64,000 nt of DNA from contig JAODTK010003198.1 of NCBI GenBank assembly GCA_026419785.1, positions 124,001 through 188,000 on the forward strand, given 5' to 3'. How positions within the stretch are numbered: position 1 is the stretch's first letter; each line of letters begins with the position of its first letter. Below the pieces are notes generated by a model. The model saw only the letters and a list, made by a program, of their open reading frames with translations. It was not told the DNA's origin and searched no databases. Position numbers and translations under genes: made by a program. The DNA is from Sclerodactyla briareus (Eukaryota; Echinodermata; Holothuroidea; Dendrochirotida; Sclerodactylidae). This document shows, piece by piece, positions 12,771 to 23,245 of this stretch.

Positions 12771-12790
12771 CTCCCTTGGCCGAAACGCCA
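12771..12790 (-). promoter_or_regulatory. Candidate primer binding site
   Basis: One base inside the 5' LTR the minus strand reads TGGCGTTTCGGCCAAG. TGG is the complement of the tRNA CCA end, the normal start of a PBS. I cannot name the tRNA. Confidence 0.5.
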
Positions 12791-12791
12791 T

Positions 12792-13275
12792 TGTAGTGGA
12801 CCGAGTATCAACAACTAAGAAGTCGACATAACAGAAGTGAACACATGGCGGTCAGTCTACCACTGATATATTTTCTCTCTTTCACTTAAGTGGAGCTGCA
12901 CTCTGACATAGATACCACCATAATAACATACACAAACAGGAACCACCAATCAACTGAGTACCACTAGCAATTCTTAATTCAAGCTCCACCTCAGTTCCCA
13001 GGAATAGATCCACACAGTGTAACATTCTAACAAAGTAACAATGGCCCAGCAAACTATTAAATCATTCTATTGAGCTCCAGGTAAGGATAAAACAATAGAA
13101 TCAACTCACAGCAGATTACAAATACAATATACAGTTATAGTATAGATACCTGCAGCACACTAATCCTGCAGCAGCTGAGGGCTACCACAGAGCAGCTGAA
13201 TAAAGAAATGTACTTAATAAAGGATCTCTAGTACAGCAGCAATATGGACAAGGTCGTGACCTCAAGACGCCTACC
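12792..13275 (-). repeat. Right LTR (5' LTR of the minus-strand element)
   Basis: Begins TGTAGTGGACCGAG and ends GCCTACC. It matches the left LTR throughout with scattered small differences, so the insertion is not brand new or the assembly contains indel errors. Confidence 0.93.
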
Positions 13276-13279
13276 CATT
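13276..13279. other. Target site duplication, right copy (CATT)
   Basis: Matches 8,375-8,378 and directly follows the right LTR. Confidence 0.7.
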
Positions 13280-13675
13280 GAGAAAAAGTTTCGTATGAAT
13301 CCAATCCACCAATCACTTTAGGGTTTTTCAACAGGTGATCTGTTCTCACAGGGCACTAGGTCTAATTTGGGGAAATATTCATGAGCTGTGGCAGATACTG
13401 TACCACACAAAGATTTGACATAGTAGGCATATACTGGCTGAGGGTTCGCGAGACGGTTCAATAATATTTTTGGCTCTTTGGGGTTTGGGGAATTTCTTCT
13501 TACTTATCCCCTTTGGTTAATTATTAATGGCTTATATCTAGGTCCTCTGTACTTTTGAGGGATGTCGAGGGGTGGGAGGACGAGGCATGGGGGGGGGGCA
13601 CACTCAACATCCCCCAGAACACTGAACAAATACACAGTGAGTATATAAATCAAAGAGGAACAAAGCACTTTTTGA

Positions 13676-13760
13676 TTCCTTGACGAAGTCGAGAATCTAT
13701 GCAGTCACTTCGTAGTGGTTGTGTCTGTGTGTGTGTGTGTGTACGTGTGTGTGGTGTGTG
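13676..13760. repeat. Dispersed TGATTCCTTGACGAAGTCGA element head plus (GT)n
   Basis: The sequence TTTTTGATTCCTTGACGAAG, followed by a complementary GAGAATC and a GT-rich run, recurs in variant form near 31,852 and 40,266. A looser relative lies near 32,880. It precedes the same GT-rich and CTTGTAAACACGATAA-type block each time, so it marks the 5' end of a repeat family. Confidence 0.7.
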
Positions 13761-14119
13761 TACTAGTATTACTATTTCAATCGCGGAACCATCGTCAGAA
13801 TACCACCCGCCGACCGACGGCATTTTGTAGACCGAGGACGCGTAACCCGGTCCTCAGAGGAATGCATGGAAATTCATGTGAGGGCGCCCTGGCACCCTTA
13901 GGGGTGGTTAGGATAGGTCCTCGAAGAGGTGGTAAACTGACCTTTAGCAAAACACTTCTGGCAGTCTGTGTTTGTAACGAAACTCCTTCTGTCCCGAGGA
14001 ACCTCCCTGTACAAATAAATACCACATCCCTATCCTTGCGAGGACCAAAAACACCACACCCATTGTTTGTTGAGGTCCTCGGTGCGTGAGTCTCCATTGG
14101 ATATGAATACGTCTGTGTG

Positions 14120-15130
14120 TGTGTGTGTGACGCCCAGCCTTGTAAACACGATAACTTGATCAGCTCTGGGTAGGTCAGTCATAATTGGTATTGTGTTCCC
14201 ATGATGAGTACATGAACCCTCTTGTTTTGGGTCAGAGTCAGAGGTCATTGAGGTCACCAGAGAAGTCAAAGTCTGAAACCCTTGTAAACATGATAAGTCC
14301 AGAATGCGTTGGTTGATCAAGATGAAATTGGGTTTGTATAGCCTTTTCTTATGGGGAGCTACAGCCGTAACCCTATTGTTTTTGCAGATTCAGGTCGGGA
14401 GTGACAAAAAATTTTGGTCGACAAATAGAAAATTTTGTGAAAATTCGAGATTTGGCCAATTTTGGCTTGTAAACCACGATAACTCGACCCCACCCAGATG
14501 GATGGAGCTCAAGTACTTGGTAGTGTGTTCCCCATGGATGAGAATTCAGAACCCTAATTGTTTTGGGGGTTCAGTCGAGCGTCATCTGAGGTCACCAGAG
14601 AGTCAGTCTGAAAACCTTGTAAACACGATAAGTCCAGAGATAATGGTCTGATCAAGTTGAAATTAGGTGTATAGCTTTCTTGATGGGAGTAAAAGAACCC
14701 TATTGTTTTTAGTTCAGGTCGGGAGTGAATTTTGGTCGAAATAGAAAATTGCTAAAAATTGATATTTTGGCAATGTTGCTTGTAAAAAACGATACTCGAC
14801 ACACCGGAGGGCGAGCCATACTTGGTATGTGTGTTCACCATGATGAGTACATGAACCCTATTGTTTTGGGGTCAGGGCAGAGGTCACCAAGGTCAAAGTC
14901 TGAAACTGTAAACACGATAAGTCCAGACGTTGCTTGATCAGGTTGAAATACGGTGTGTATCTTCCCCTGATGACGGGAGTACATGCAACTATTGTTTTGC
15001 GTAAAGGCGGGTATGGTGAATGAGGCTATATTGGTTGTCCTTTCCCCATGATGAGTGCTGGACCTATTGTTTTGGGTCAGGGCGGAGGTCATTAAGGCTT
15101 AACCAGCGCTCAAAGTCTGAAAACCTTGAC
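14120..15130. repeat. Degenerate tandem family with GTAAACACGATAA units
   Basis: The blocks CTTGTAAACACGATAA, TTCCCCATGATGAGTACATG and CCTATTGTTTTGGGTCAGG, then AGGTCA-rich sequence and a TATAGCTTTCTTATGGG block, recur in order. The full period is about 330 bases, made of two related halves of about 150. Relatives occur at 31,940-32,680 and 33,430-33,900. Frames across it are not conserved. Confidence 0.75.
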
Positions 15131-16550
15131 ACTTTAGTGTGTAGCTTTCCGATCCCCATACCAAGGCCGTACAGGAACCCTATTAGTTGGTTGGAAAGCT
15201 ACGAAATTGTCAGACTTATGGTGCATATAATCAGCCGGTACTTCCATTCGTCCGTCGTGTCTGGCTAGGGTTGACAGAAACAGCAAGGAATCACTTAAGC
15301 CTTTTGGCTCTTTCTCGTTATTCATCCATGCATCAAGTTATGCAACTACAACTGCCTGCAGAACAAATACATGTATGGTGGCATATAGAGCTAATGTCAT
15401 TGAGTGACATAGATGTGTACACAGGTAGGCCTACTACTTTTTTATCTGGATTACTGGCTTTATATTAACACAAACAACTTGTAACATGTGAATGTCAATT
15501 TTTTGACATACTCTACTCAATACTACTCAACGTAATCACTGAAACTCATTCATAACATAATTTTAACAAATGGCTCCTGGGCCTGGAAAAACAGCTCCTG
15601 GTTCCACCAACACCTCCGGGACCAGTAGCAAAAAGTGTAATTTTACCTGTCTCATGGTCATTGGCCGCTTAATGCAAGGCTTGCTAGTGTCAAGTATTAC
15701 CCCAACCCATATGAAGAATCTAGGAGGTCAATTGCTACAATGACAATATCAGTTTTGCCACTAAAGGTCTAGCCAATCAGAAATCAACTTTCAGGAGTGA
15801 ATAATGTGTACGTAACATCGTAACAGAAGGCTGAAATGTGACGGTTCCATTAGGACATCTCCCGTTCAGAAGCCCTACAGCAGACTGCCCTAGGCCTAGC
15901 TAGGCCTAGTGGAACCTACAATGACACGGATTAACACACCATTCAAGACAGGAGACGACCAGGCTGCATAATATACATATCTACAATACAAAACATACAA
16001 TTATATTGGAATCATGTGAATGGGCTAGAATGTAAGTTACAAACCCAGCAGGTATCAACCAAAATTTGGTTTTCTAGATTCTCGTTCAGAAATGCTTATC
16101 TTTTCGAAAACCAAATCAACGGGAATGTTTTCCGCATATGAAGGACTTTAAGTATTTACAACAAAAGCTATGTTTCGTCGATTTTGATAGGCCCATCCAC
16201 TTTAGTGGGTCACTGAATTTTAATGTTAGCGAACAAGCATTTCCACTTACGTTCGAAACCTGTTGGCCGATTCTCATAGTAACCGCATTACACTTTTAAA
16301 AAACATTTCCGCTAAAATATAAATTCTAATCCTGTTCAGGCTGTTCACTGTGTAATGCCCTCACATATATAGTGATTGCCATTACAGATAAAGGACACAT
16401 TGTCATTTGGCACTGGTGTAAAGTAGCACTGTGCTTGAACAAGTTTTGATTCTTTTCATTATTTTGTTGGTTGGAAAAAACAAACTACAATTACTATCAT
16501 ATCTACTGTAGTGGAATGTCATAATTGCCCTTAAATGGTATTTTAAACAA
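15131..16550. other. Non-coding stretch with one perfect palindrome
   Basis: No exon is recognised. The 20-base perfect palindrome CTAGGCCTAGCTAGGCCTAG lies at 15,890-15,909. Confidence 0.5.
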
Positions 16551-16551
16551 C

Positions 16552-16557
16552 TTTATT
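16552..16557 (-). terminator. Candidate polyadenylation signal AATAAA
   Basis: AATAAA on the minus strand, about 200 bases beyond the stop codon at 16,763-16,761. Confidence 0.4.
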
Positions 16558-16760
16558 GTGGTATGAGTATGGAAAAATTAAAACTTCGGAGTAGAAAACT
16601 TAAACTACCTCAGCATTATGGTACTTGCATTTGTCCACTTATTTAGCCTCCACTTGCTTCATCATATTCCCGATTATCCAAACTGAGTAAAGCTCAATGT
16701 TACGTTTGCATAATTTTATATCTTTTGGGCAATCTAGTAATTTCCCTAGTTGGCCTCTGA

Positions 16761-16873
16761 TCATGGTTGCGTGTGTAGAGCATCCTTGACCCGCAATTTC
16801 ACTGGTTCACCGACAGGACCCTTGTTCATGCCTTGTACCTTGTGAAGCTGTTCAAAAAACATGCTCCATAAAT
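16761..16873 (-). CDS. Terminal exon candidate, unidentified gene
   Basis: After an acceptor ending GACAG the minus strand encodes 36 residues and a TGA stop. It includes 'FFEQLHKVQGMNKGP' and ends 'VKLRVKDALHTQP'. The composition is protein-like. It needs one leading base from the previous exon, and the exon at 17,082-16,997 ends with exactly one. No family is recognised. Confidence 0.55.
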
Positions 16874-19694
16874 CTGTCACCAGCGTAACAGACTATGGAA
16901 ACTCCCGACCCAGTGCCCAAATTAAAGTCGATCCGACACTAACCATATTGATTCAAGATATGGCATTAAAAGCATCTCATCAAACACCTAACTTACGTTT
17001 TTCTTCGTCTTGGCCATTCGCTATCTCTTTCAGGCTTGTGAACTAGCTTCACAGGATGTCGTGTCCTTGTTGCAGAATATTCCTGTGAGCCACTAAGTAA
17101 CCTTTATCTTATCAGACCGGTATGAGCTAAGCTCTGCCAGTGAGAGCTTGAAGATGCCTGCGAATGCCTGTGTCTTGGATGCCCGCCAAACCAACAACTC
17201 CTTTACGTAAGATACCCAACCACCCAAAGCCTCTACAGTGAATAAGTATGCTATTTACATTACAAGTCCTGTGTGGTTCAGGAGTAATGGTGTTTCATAA
17301 AATTCCCATCCACTTTTTAGGCTGCACCCCCCCCCCCCCTTAAAAAAAGAAAGCTGTCATGAATGCTCTGCTTTGTTTGGATACCTGCAGTATAGATCAA
17401 ATTTTGTCCAAGCAGGGCAAAAAGTGTACAGTGACTTCATGAATTTCTGTTTATAATGGTCAACATTTTTCACCAAATGTACTCACTTTAAGTATAGGGG
17501 TCAGTGTCGAAATTTAATCTGACTTCTGCAGGCCATGCGAGTGAATATACTGTGACATCCTTTCCCTCTTCCTCTGATTATTTGCTCGATTGTGAATATG
17601 TGGTTTCTGGCATGGTGCTTACTAATAAGAACAATGGTTCTTCACATTTTAGGCCTATAACTCCTTTAAAGTGATTATATTCTTGATGATTCTTACTTTT
17701 CAATTTCCGATTCAATTTCTCGCAGATTGTTCCTGTGTTCCAACAGCTGGTCCAGCTCATCCACTGGATACTGTTCACACAACTATCCTTGCCAGATTTA
17801 TTGACCCCTGCTGAGTGTGCATATCACCGGTACTTGAGAGTTACAGTTAGTCTCAAGATCTACTTGTCAAGTTAGGACTGGTATTCCCTTGCCTTTTTAG
17901 AGTACAGGACGATGATTTTGTCCCAATGCTGTCTGACAGTTATTTTTACCCTTACACAAATATTTTTGAAGGTGTATTGTGCATGAAATTGAATACCCCA
18001 CTCAACTTTCTTGTGTAGCTAATTATCATTGATACCCTTCCCATGTTAAGTGTATGTTCAAGCATTAGATTAAGCCATCTGACCTACCACCAAGACACCC
18101 GCTCGATTACTGGTTGGGTCATAGTCATACGTGAGTTTGAAATGACAGCTTAGGACCATTAGGCTGGTACATGGTACCCTGCATAGCTTTAGAGGACGAT
18201 GGACGCCACTAGATTTTAACATAACAGCTGACGAAGGTGCTGAATCATGCTACTAGTGGCAGTAATTGCCTCACAAATCTTCTATGAACAAACAGCTCAA
18301 CCCAAACAGTGTAATCCTCCAGACAACTAATGTTGATCCTAATTTTTATTCAAGGAGCTTCAGATTTCCCTACTATGTGAACTTTGGCATGCCATGCAGC
18401 GTCCTTGTTATTCCGCTTGGGGTAAATTGTGAATAGAAAAATCCCAGACCATCAAAAGTTAGAACAGCGCACTTGAGCATCGGGATGCAATAATTGCTGG
18501 CTAAATCACATACTAGCAGATTGGTGCATTGTGGAAACTAAAGCGCCTGTACATATTGTCTACACATGGAGTTTGGATTGCTTCAACCTTGAGACACTTA
18601 TGAAATGTAAACATTTGATAGCAATAAACATTAGTGCAACTCTCGTAAAGCCAAAAATGCTTAAGTAAATGCCTCACTTAAGTCTCTGTTTAGCCAAAAA
18701 GGATTAACTTAGACTGTCGATGACCTGGGAGGATGAATACAAGGGTTCAGTTGGGAGCAAACTAAACAGTTCCTCCTGGTTTATAAGATATACTAGACAA
18801 GCAATACCCTACCTATACATGGCCCAGCCGGGGATCACATGAGAAACTCGCTTTTTATTTGTTGTCATCTGTGAATACTTCAACCACGTACACAGAATAA
18901 GGTGATTACTCTACCACCACTATAAACTGCATGTTGGTAATCAACACAAAACAGCAAAAGTTGGTTTGGTTGTACATATTGTACATCCTCTTCTTTAAGA
19001 CCGCTATATGACACAATGTGTTGATGTGTCTTCAAAAGTGTACCGACCGACCTAGCTTGTCAATAATTTCATGATCCATCACCCTAGGACCTTCGGGGAG
19101 GGGCTCATGTTTCACTGGGTGAGATAATCTTATGGACCAAATGATGGTCTGATGACAGACCTTCCCACCAGCTCTGAAGAGGATCTTTGATCATATGTGG
19201 GTAACAATGGACTTGAGTGCACCCAATCTAGTAAGGCCCATTGGAATTGAATGGCTAATAGTTCAGATCAGAAACAACAGATTTGTTCAATGACATGTTA
19301 AATTCATCAAGACACTATAACAATTTTTGAAGAGAAGATATTTTTTATAAAGTTTTCTCGATACATGCTAATTACAAACTGATCTGATATGCCAGGCAAA
19401 CGGGCATGATTGTGTCAATGAGATCTGAGTCCCACATCGACAGCGAATAGAGCATGAGCCAGAAGTAGTGGAAGCCGTCAGCACCCATCTTACCCTCATC
19501 TGATGAGCACTAGGAGGTAGAACGGAGATAATGATCCCAGCATGCATAAAACCCTACCACTACAAACATGCTCTCCATGGCTAAAGTAAAACACAATGAA
19601 CATTCAGACTTACTCACCCCTGGTGTAACTTTGACTAACCATAACTTAACCGTTGATTCACTCCTGGTCGCAGAACACTGGCTTTTAAGAGTTC
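16761..19694 (-). CDS. Minus-strand multi-exon gene(s); upstream exons Zwilch-like, downstream exons unidentified
   Basis: A run of minus-strand exon candidates has GT/AG borders and mostly matching phases. In transcription order they are 19,694-19,614; 19,499-19,376; 19,173-19,044; 18,537-18,374; 18,148-18,088; 17,770-17,697; 17,082-16,997; 16,873-16,761. The upstream three read like part of Zwilch, a subunit of the kinetochore RZZ complex. In recalled human Zwilch a W...DLV segment, a QPW...LLSKLIHQS segment and EIGLDKL follow each other in this order. The downstream exons do not resemble the Zwilch C-terminus, so they may belong to a second gene. The start codon was not found, and one exon contains stops unless compensating indels are assumed. 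A BLAST search of the joined exons would decide. Confidence 0.5.
16997..17082 (-). CDS. Internal exon candidate with disrupted frame
   Basis: It has acceptor CTCACAG and a strong donor GTAAGT. In the phase set by both neighbours it reads 'NILQQGHDIL', then TGA and TAG, then 'SLKEIANGQDEEK'. The length (86) keeps the phase. Two compensating indels would remove the stops; otherwise the exon is dead. Another frame is open throughout but does not match the neighbours' phases. Confidence 0.4.
17697..17770 (-). CDS. Internal exon candidate, coiled-coil
   Basis: It has acceptor GAACAG and donor GTAAGA. The minus strand encodes 'PVDELDQLLEHRNNLREIES' with a heptad-like Leu/Ile pattern and high Glu/Arg, suggesting a coiled coil. 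The 74 bases are 24 codons plus two. Confidence 0.55.
18088..18148 (-). CDS. Internal exon candidate
   Basis: It has donor GTAGGT and acceptor CCTAAG. It encodes 'CHFKLTYDYDPTSNRAGVLV', and its phase joins the coiled-coil exon cleanly. It is short, so chance is possible. Confidence 0.4.
18374..18537 (-). CDS. Internal exon candidate
   Basis: A 54-codon open frame with an acceptor ending TTTAG and donor GTAGGG includes 'LVCDLASNYCIPMLKCAVL' and 'GITRTLHGMPKFT'. Its ends fit the phase of the exon at 18,148. A frame of this length is not rare by chance, so support is moderate. Confidence 0.4.
19044..19173 (-). CDS. Zwilch-like exon candidate
   Basis: One frame starts 'DPLQSWWEGLSSDHHLVHKI' and the next ends 'GPRVMDHEIIDKLGRSVHF'. 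A one-base shift is needed between them. In human Zwilch a DIQPW...LLSKLIHQS segment is followed some 20 residues later by EIGLDKL, which fits this order. The acceptor may be CTCTTCAG at 19,174, or a site slightly upstream. Confidence 0.42.
19376..19499 (-). CDS. Zwilch-like exon candidate
   Basis: After acceptor CTCATCAG the minus strand encodes 'EGKMGADGFHYFWLMLYSLS', then 'MWDSDLIDTIMPVCLAYQIS', ending at GTAATT. In human Zwilch a Trp is followed after 11 residues by DLV, and the same spacing (W to DLI) is seen here. The similarity is from memory and modest. Confidence 0.45.
19614..19694 (-). CDS. Upstream exon candidate of the same gene
   Basis: A strong donor GTAAGT ends a frame reading 'ESTVKLWLVKVTPGV'. 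The single leftover base joins the two-base start of the exon at 19,499. The acceptor is uncertain (GGTTAG is used here). The frame stays open a little further, to about 19,723. No start codon is seen. Confidence 0.4.
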
Positions 19695-19847
19695 CTAACC
19701 CACTTCCGTGGTCAGGGGTATGTCATCACTGGTAGGTGTTTATTATCTGCAATGCCGACAGTGGTTCCGCATCGTCCGGACGGAAAGTGTGGCCACGCAT
19801 AGCTGTGCTCAACCAACTGAGTCAGATCATTTGAAGCTCCATTCAGC

Positions 19848-19856
19848 CTATATAAG
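19848..19856. promoter_or_regulatory. TATA-like sequence, orientation unclear
   Basis: CTATATAAG reads as a good TATA box on the plus strand and as TTATATAGG on the minus strand. It lies just upstream of the minus-strand exons and upstream of the plus-strand ATXN10 region. There is no other evidence of a start site. Confidence 0.25.
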
Positions 19857-20477
19857 AGGAGAAAATTATCATCAGTGGTTTGAATTAGAAGGCATCGTTC
19901 ATACCTCCATTACAAGAAGAACTTCACTTCATTCAAATACAGCACCTCAAATCATTTCTAGTTTGGAGAAATAATGAACAGTCTGTGAATTTTCAAAGAA
20001 GTCGGCTGGCCGTAACAAACATATTGTTTCGCGCCATACAAATTTCACCTAAGACTCGTTTCAACAGATTTGTTTTCAATTGTTAGTTTTCATATCAGTC
20101 ATACAATGATTACTACATATGGGTAGCTTGGGTGGCTAGGGGAGAATGACATAACGGCTAATGGAACTTTAAAATGCCTACTCCTACGACCTGTACAACA
20201 AATGAATTGGAGTGTTGCTGGCCATTAACTGTCTGAATAATGGAATTTTGATTTTTACTCCAACATATATTATGCATGCAGACACCGCAATGTGTCATGA
20301 CTGTTTCTTTCAATTCATTATCTGTAGGTGGCAGTAAACATAGTTACAGATTACACGAGGGTCAGCAGTCTATATGGCCGTTTTTATTTACCACTCTATT
20401 TCCTGTGAAGTTCTTTTAATTCTCAACAGAGAGTAATGACATCCAAGAATTTTTGTGAGTGAGGGACCATACTAGAG

Positions 20478-20730
20478 CAGTGGGGGGCCAACCTTTTTCT
20501 CCCTATTTCCCCTTTTGGCCCTTCGCTTGATTGGAAGTTGTTCCCCTTCTGAAATTACATATAATGAAGATTGGAGGGGGGAGATGCGGGAAAGGGTTTA
20601 AACTTTAAAAAAGATAGAATTCACACTTGAAAAATCCTGCCAAAATGATTACCTTTTGTATAATTTTTTTTCCCTTAAATCTAGAGAAATTTCCCTCTGG
20701 GGGAAATTTCACCATGGTTGGGAACCACTG
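20478..20730. mobile_element. hAT-type MITE (non-autonomous DNA transposon)
   Basis: The left end reads CAGTGGGGGGCCAACCTTTT and the right end, reverse-complemented, CAGTGGTTCCCAACCATGGT. CAGTGGTTCCCAACC is the typical terminal repeat of hAT elements. Flanks are TACTAGAG on the left and TTAACTAGAG on the right, an 8-base duplication with a small insertion. The 253-base body has no transposase. Confidence 0.82.
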
Positions 20731-23100
20731 TTAACTAGAGGGGGGAAAAGCTTATCATTTCCCAAGTCACTGGCAAACTGCACAGTCTTACGCTCGGCAT
20801 ATGAGAGGATAAACAGAGTGAACCGGGTTCCTAGGTTTAATGATCCTATTCATCAATGCATGGCATTTGTACTTTGCTCGAGGTATCTGAAGTTGTGGAA
20901 GGAGATGAAGTTTGGAGATTATCCTGTATGTTAGGAAAGACAACAGTAATGATTAAAGGTATCGATATCTGATGTGTGGCTCATTAGTTGCTGGTAGGTT
21001 CCACTGCTCAGTTTGCTAGAAGAGAGTTGGCAGTAAGTAATTATATCTCTTGTACCTCCGTGAGGCAACTTGGGTTACATTAGATGGGTAGGGTAGTGAG
21101 TTGTAGATGAAGAGGTCTCTCAGTAAGTGTAGGAAGTATGAAAGTCAAGGGAAACACTTCCAGAACTGCTCCCTGACAATTCGCACGTAAATTTCAGTAA
21201 TTTTATTTGCCGAACAACTGCTATGGCAGACAAAACAGTCTGAGAAAAAAAGAAGGGCAATGGGGTAGTCAACTCAGTACGAGGTCAAGCGTCAGAGGAT
21301 TTTGTAATTTATATTCACCAGTTCGGTTTTTAGGTACAAAAGAGGTATAGGGACTGAGTGTAGACCGAAGGCGGGTCCTCGCGGAGACTTGTCGTGATGA
21401 GTGTAAGATTGTGTAGCAGCATGGAGATGAATTGGGCTCTGTAATATGAAAAAGTCTGTAGCGAGTTTGTACATATCTCCACAACATCTCCATCAGTGTT
21501 TGTAGGGAGATCTCTCTGGGTACCTGAATGCCTATTACGGGACTGTCCAGATATGAAATGGTCACTGTAGATGGGTGCCAACTCATAGCCTGCGTCACGG
21601 TTGAGTGAAGCTTGTTGGGATTGTAGCCTCCCGTCTTGAACTGCTTGTGTTTTGGTAAATGTTATCCTGTAGTTGTTGGATGGGTTGGTTTCATTGCTGA
21701 ACGATAGGCTCCGAAAAATCTCATCATATATGTACCCGAAGCTGCCACCAGTTTATAGATAATAAGAAAAGGCTATTGACCAAATCAATGGAAAAGAACT
21801 TTCTTTTTGAATTCATTACAGTAAGTTTTTGATTGGTTTCTGTGTTTTATTACAGGAGATGATTACCCTGGAAGGATACAAAGTCTCGCCATACTCTGTA
21901 TGTTGCTCTTGGGCCGGTCTAAAACTCCGAAGTCCTCTCGATGTTTTTCGCTATGAGGAGGAGGAGGATGGTGATTGAAGGCAGTCCTTGATGGATGTGT
22001 GCTGGACGACTGACATGGATTTCAGGTATGATGGATTTTCATTCAAGGTCAGAGTGAAGGAAAAATAAAGAAGATGATGGCCATTATGTGGCAAACTGCG
22101 AAATGTCCTCAACAGGAAAGGTTTGGGATATTATGATTACTGGTCAGTAGATCATGACCAGTGGTCTCTCAAGATGTTGACAGTCAGCTAGATGATATTC
22201 TACCTGAAAGTTGTGTTTTCGACAGTTGAATGCTTCTCCTGCCAGAATTAACTGGATGATCATAACATATGGTGTTCCCATCAGTGACCAATGGTAATTA
22301 TAAGGGGGTAGGTGTTCAGAAATTAAGAGTTGGGTGGTCATCTAGGTGTCATTTTGAGTCATAAAGGTCATTTATCTGCTGAAATAACTGCATTTGGATT
22401 GTTGGAGCTACAGCAACCATGATGCTTAGCATAGACAGTAACGAAGATGTGGGATTCTTCAATTGCAATGCAAGTCTTTCACCACTAGAAATAGTCTTGA
22501 AAAACAAAACTGTCATTTTCATGTAGTCACTGAATGTGTGAGGAATGTCTACTAATTATTTTTCTCCATAGCATATTGACAAATATCTCCAAAGCGTAAT
22601 ATGATAATATTTCTTTTCCATGCTCAAAACATACTAAACAGCAAAATATAACTTGTTTCCTTTCACTTGGACCAAGGATAGGATGAATGTACTTTGCTTA
22701 ACATGCTACATTACCATTTCCAAACCCTATAACTTCAAATCATGATTCATCAAAACCAACTTTTCGTACATTCGTCACTGTGTGAGAAATGGACAACACG
22801 CTATACATTATGTGTTCTAATTGACTCTCGGGGATTACTTCATCTGAGACCTGTAGGTCACTGAAGCATCCTCTTCTGTATGAGATTGATCAGATGTTGT
22901 AATTGTCAATTGCAGTGATGTTTTGCATCAACAAAGTGGGTAGGACATCCCCTATCTGCCAGAAAGCCTAGGTTCAATCCCAATTAAGGAATTGTGAATG
23001 TTTTAGTATAGCCCCTGTCATATCAAAAACTAATAACACAATATTAATAATAACTCAAGATTTTTTTCTAAGACTTTTTATTCTTCTACTAAGTTTACAG
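20731..23100. other. No confirmed exon; possible upstream ATXN10 region
   Basis: A frame near 20,850-20,960 (plus) starts with ATG and ends at a GT, with 'DEVWRLSCMLGKTTVMIK'. At 21,857 there is a good polypyrimidine acceptor. Neither encodes anything I can match. A repeat relative of 47.9-48.5 kb lies at 22.1-22.45 kb. A tRNA-like patch (AGTGGGTAGG then GGTTCAATCCC, 22,937-22,982) suggests an old tRNA-derived SINE. Confidence 0.35.
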
Positions 23101-23245
23101 TTGGTCAACTTTCTGCTCCAGCAAAAAGGAATTATCGCTCTGGATCACTGGCAACCCTGAGCACAGATGCGAGGATAGTCCTGGTGGAGATAATATCAGC
23201 CCACCTCTCAGAGGAACTGGAGAACCATGGGGCTTCGTCGCATCA
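23101..23245 (+). CDS. ATXN10: Candidate internal ATXN10 exon
   Basis: A strong acceptor (long T-rich tract, then TTTACAG) is followed by 'LVNFLLQQKGIIALDHW' and, after a one-base shift, 'LSTDARIVLVEIISAHLSEE'. The latter parallels the human ataxin-10 segment with QERVTLLDLMIAK (the R, L, D/E and A positions agree). The end is placed at GTGAAC. If correct, the ATXN10 introns contain the whole 23.5-39.9 kb repeat region. Confidence 0.42.

Larger units (their letters stand above)
8375..13279 (-). mobile_element. Ty3/Gypsy LTR retrotransposon, complete structure, frames broken
   Basis: Two long direct repeats (8,379-8,876 and 12,792-13,275) share the same order of landmarks, including AATCATTCTATTGAGCTCCA and AAAGGATCTCTAGTACAGCA. 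They start TGTAG and end CTAC(A), so the ends are short inverted repeats. The 4-base CATT lies immediately outside each end (8,375-8,378 and 13,276-13,279), as expected for an integrase target duplication. On the minus strand, gag, RT, RNase H and integrase remnants follow in Ty3/Gypsy order, with integrase last. The RT YIDD box, the integrase core and a polypurine tract next to the left LTR all agree on orientation. Frameshifts in every domain indicate a non-autonomous copy or assembly indels. Confidence 0.93.

Noticed and set aside
13715-14097. Overlapping ~100-124 codon frames on both strands
   Set aside because: They begin in the GT microsatellite and continue into the dispersed repeat; no protein-like motifs.
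18514-18559. Separate 46-base minus-strand exon with donor GTATGT
   Set aside because: It overlaps a longer open frame (18,537-18,374) that joins its neighbours better, so the micro-exon reading was dropped.
21269-21598. Minus-strand 109-codon frame as a gene
   Set aside because: No family similarity, no supporting splice context, and three overlapping frames open in the same region.
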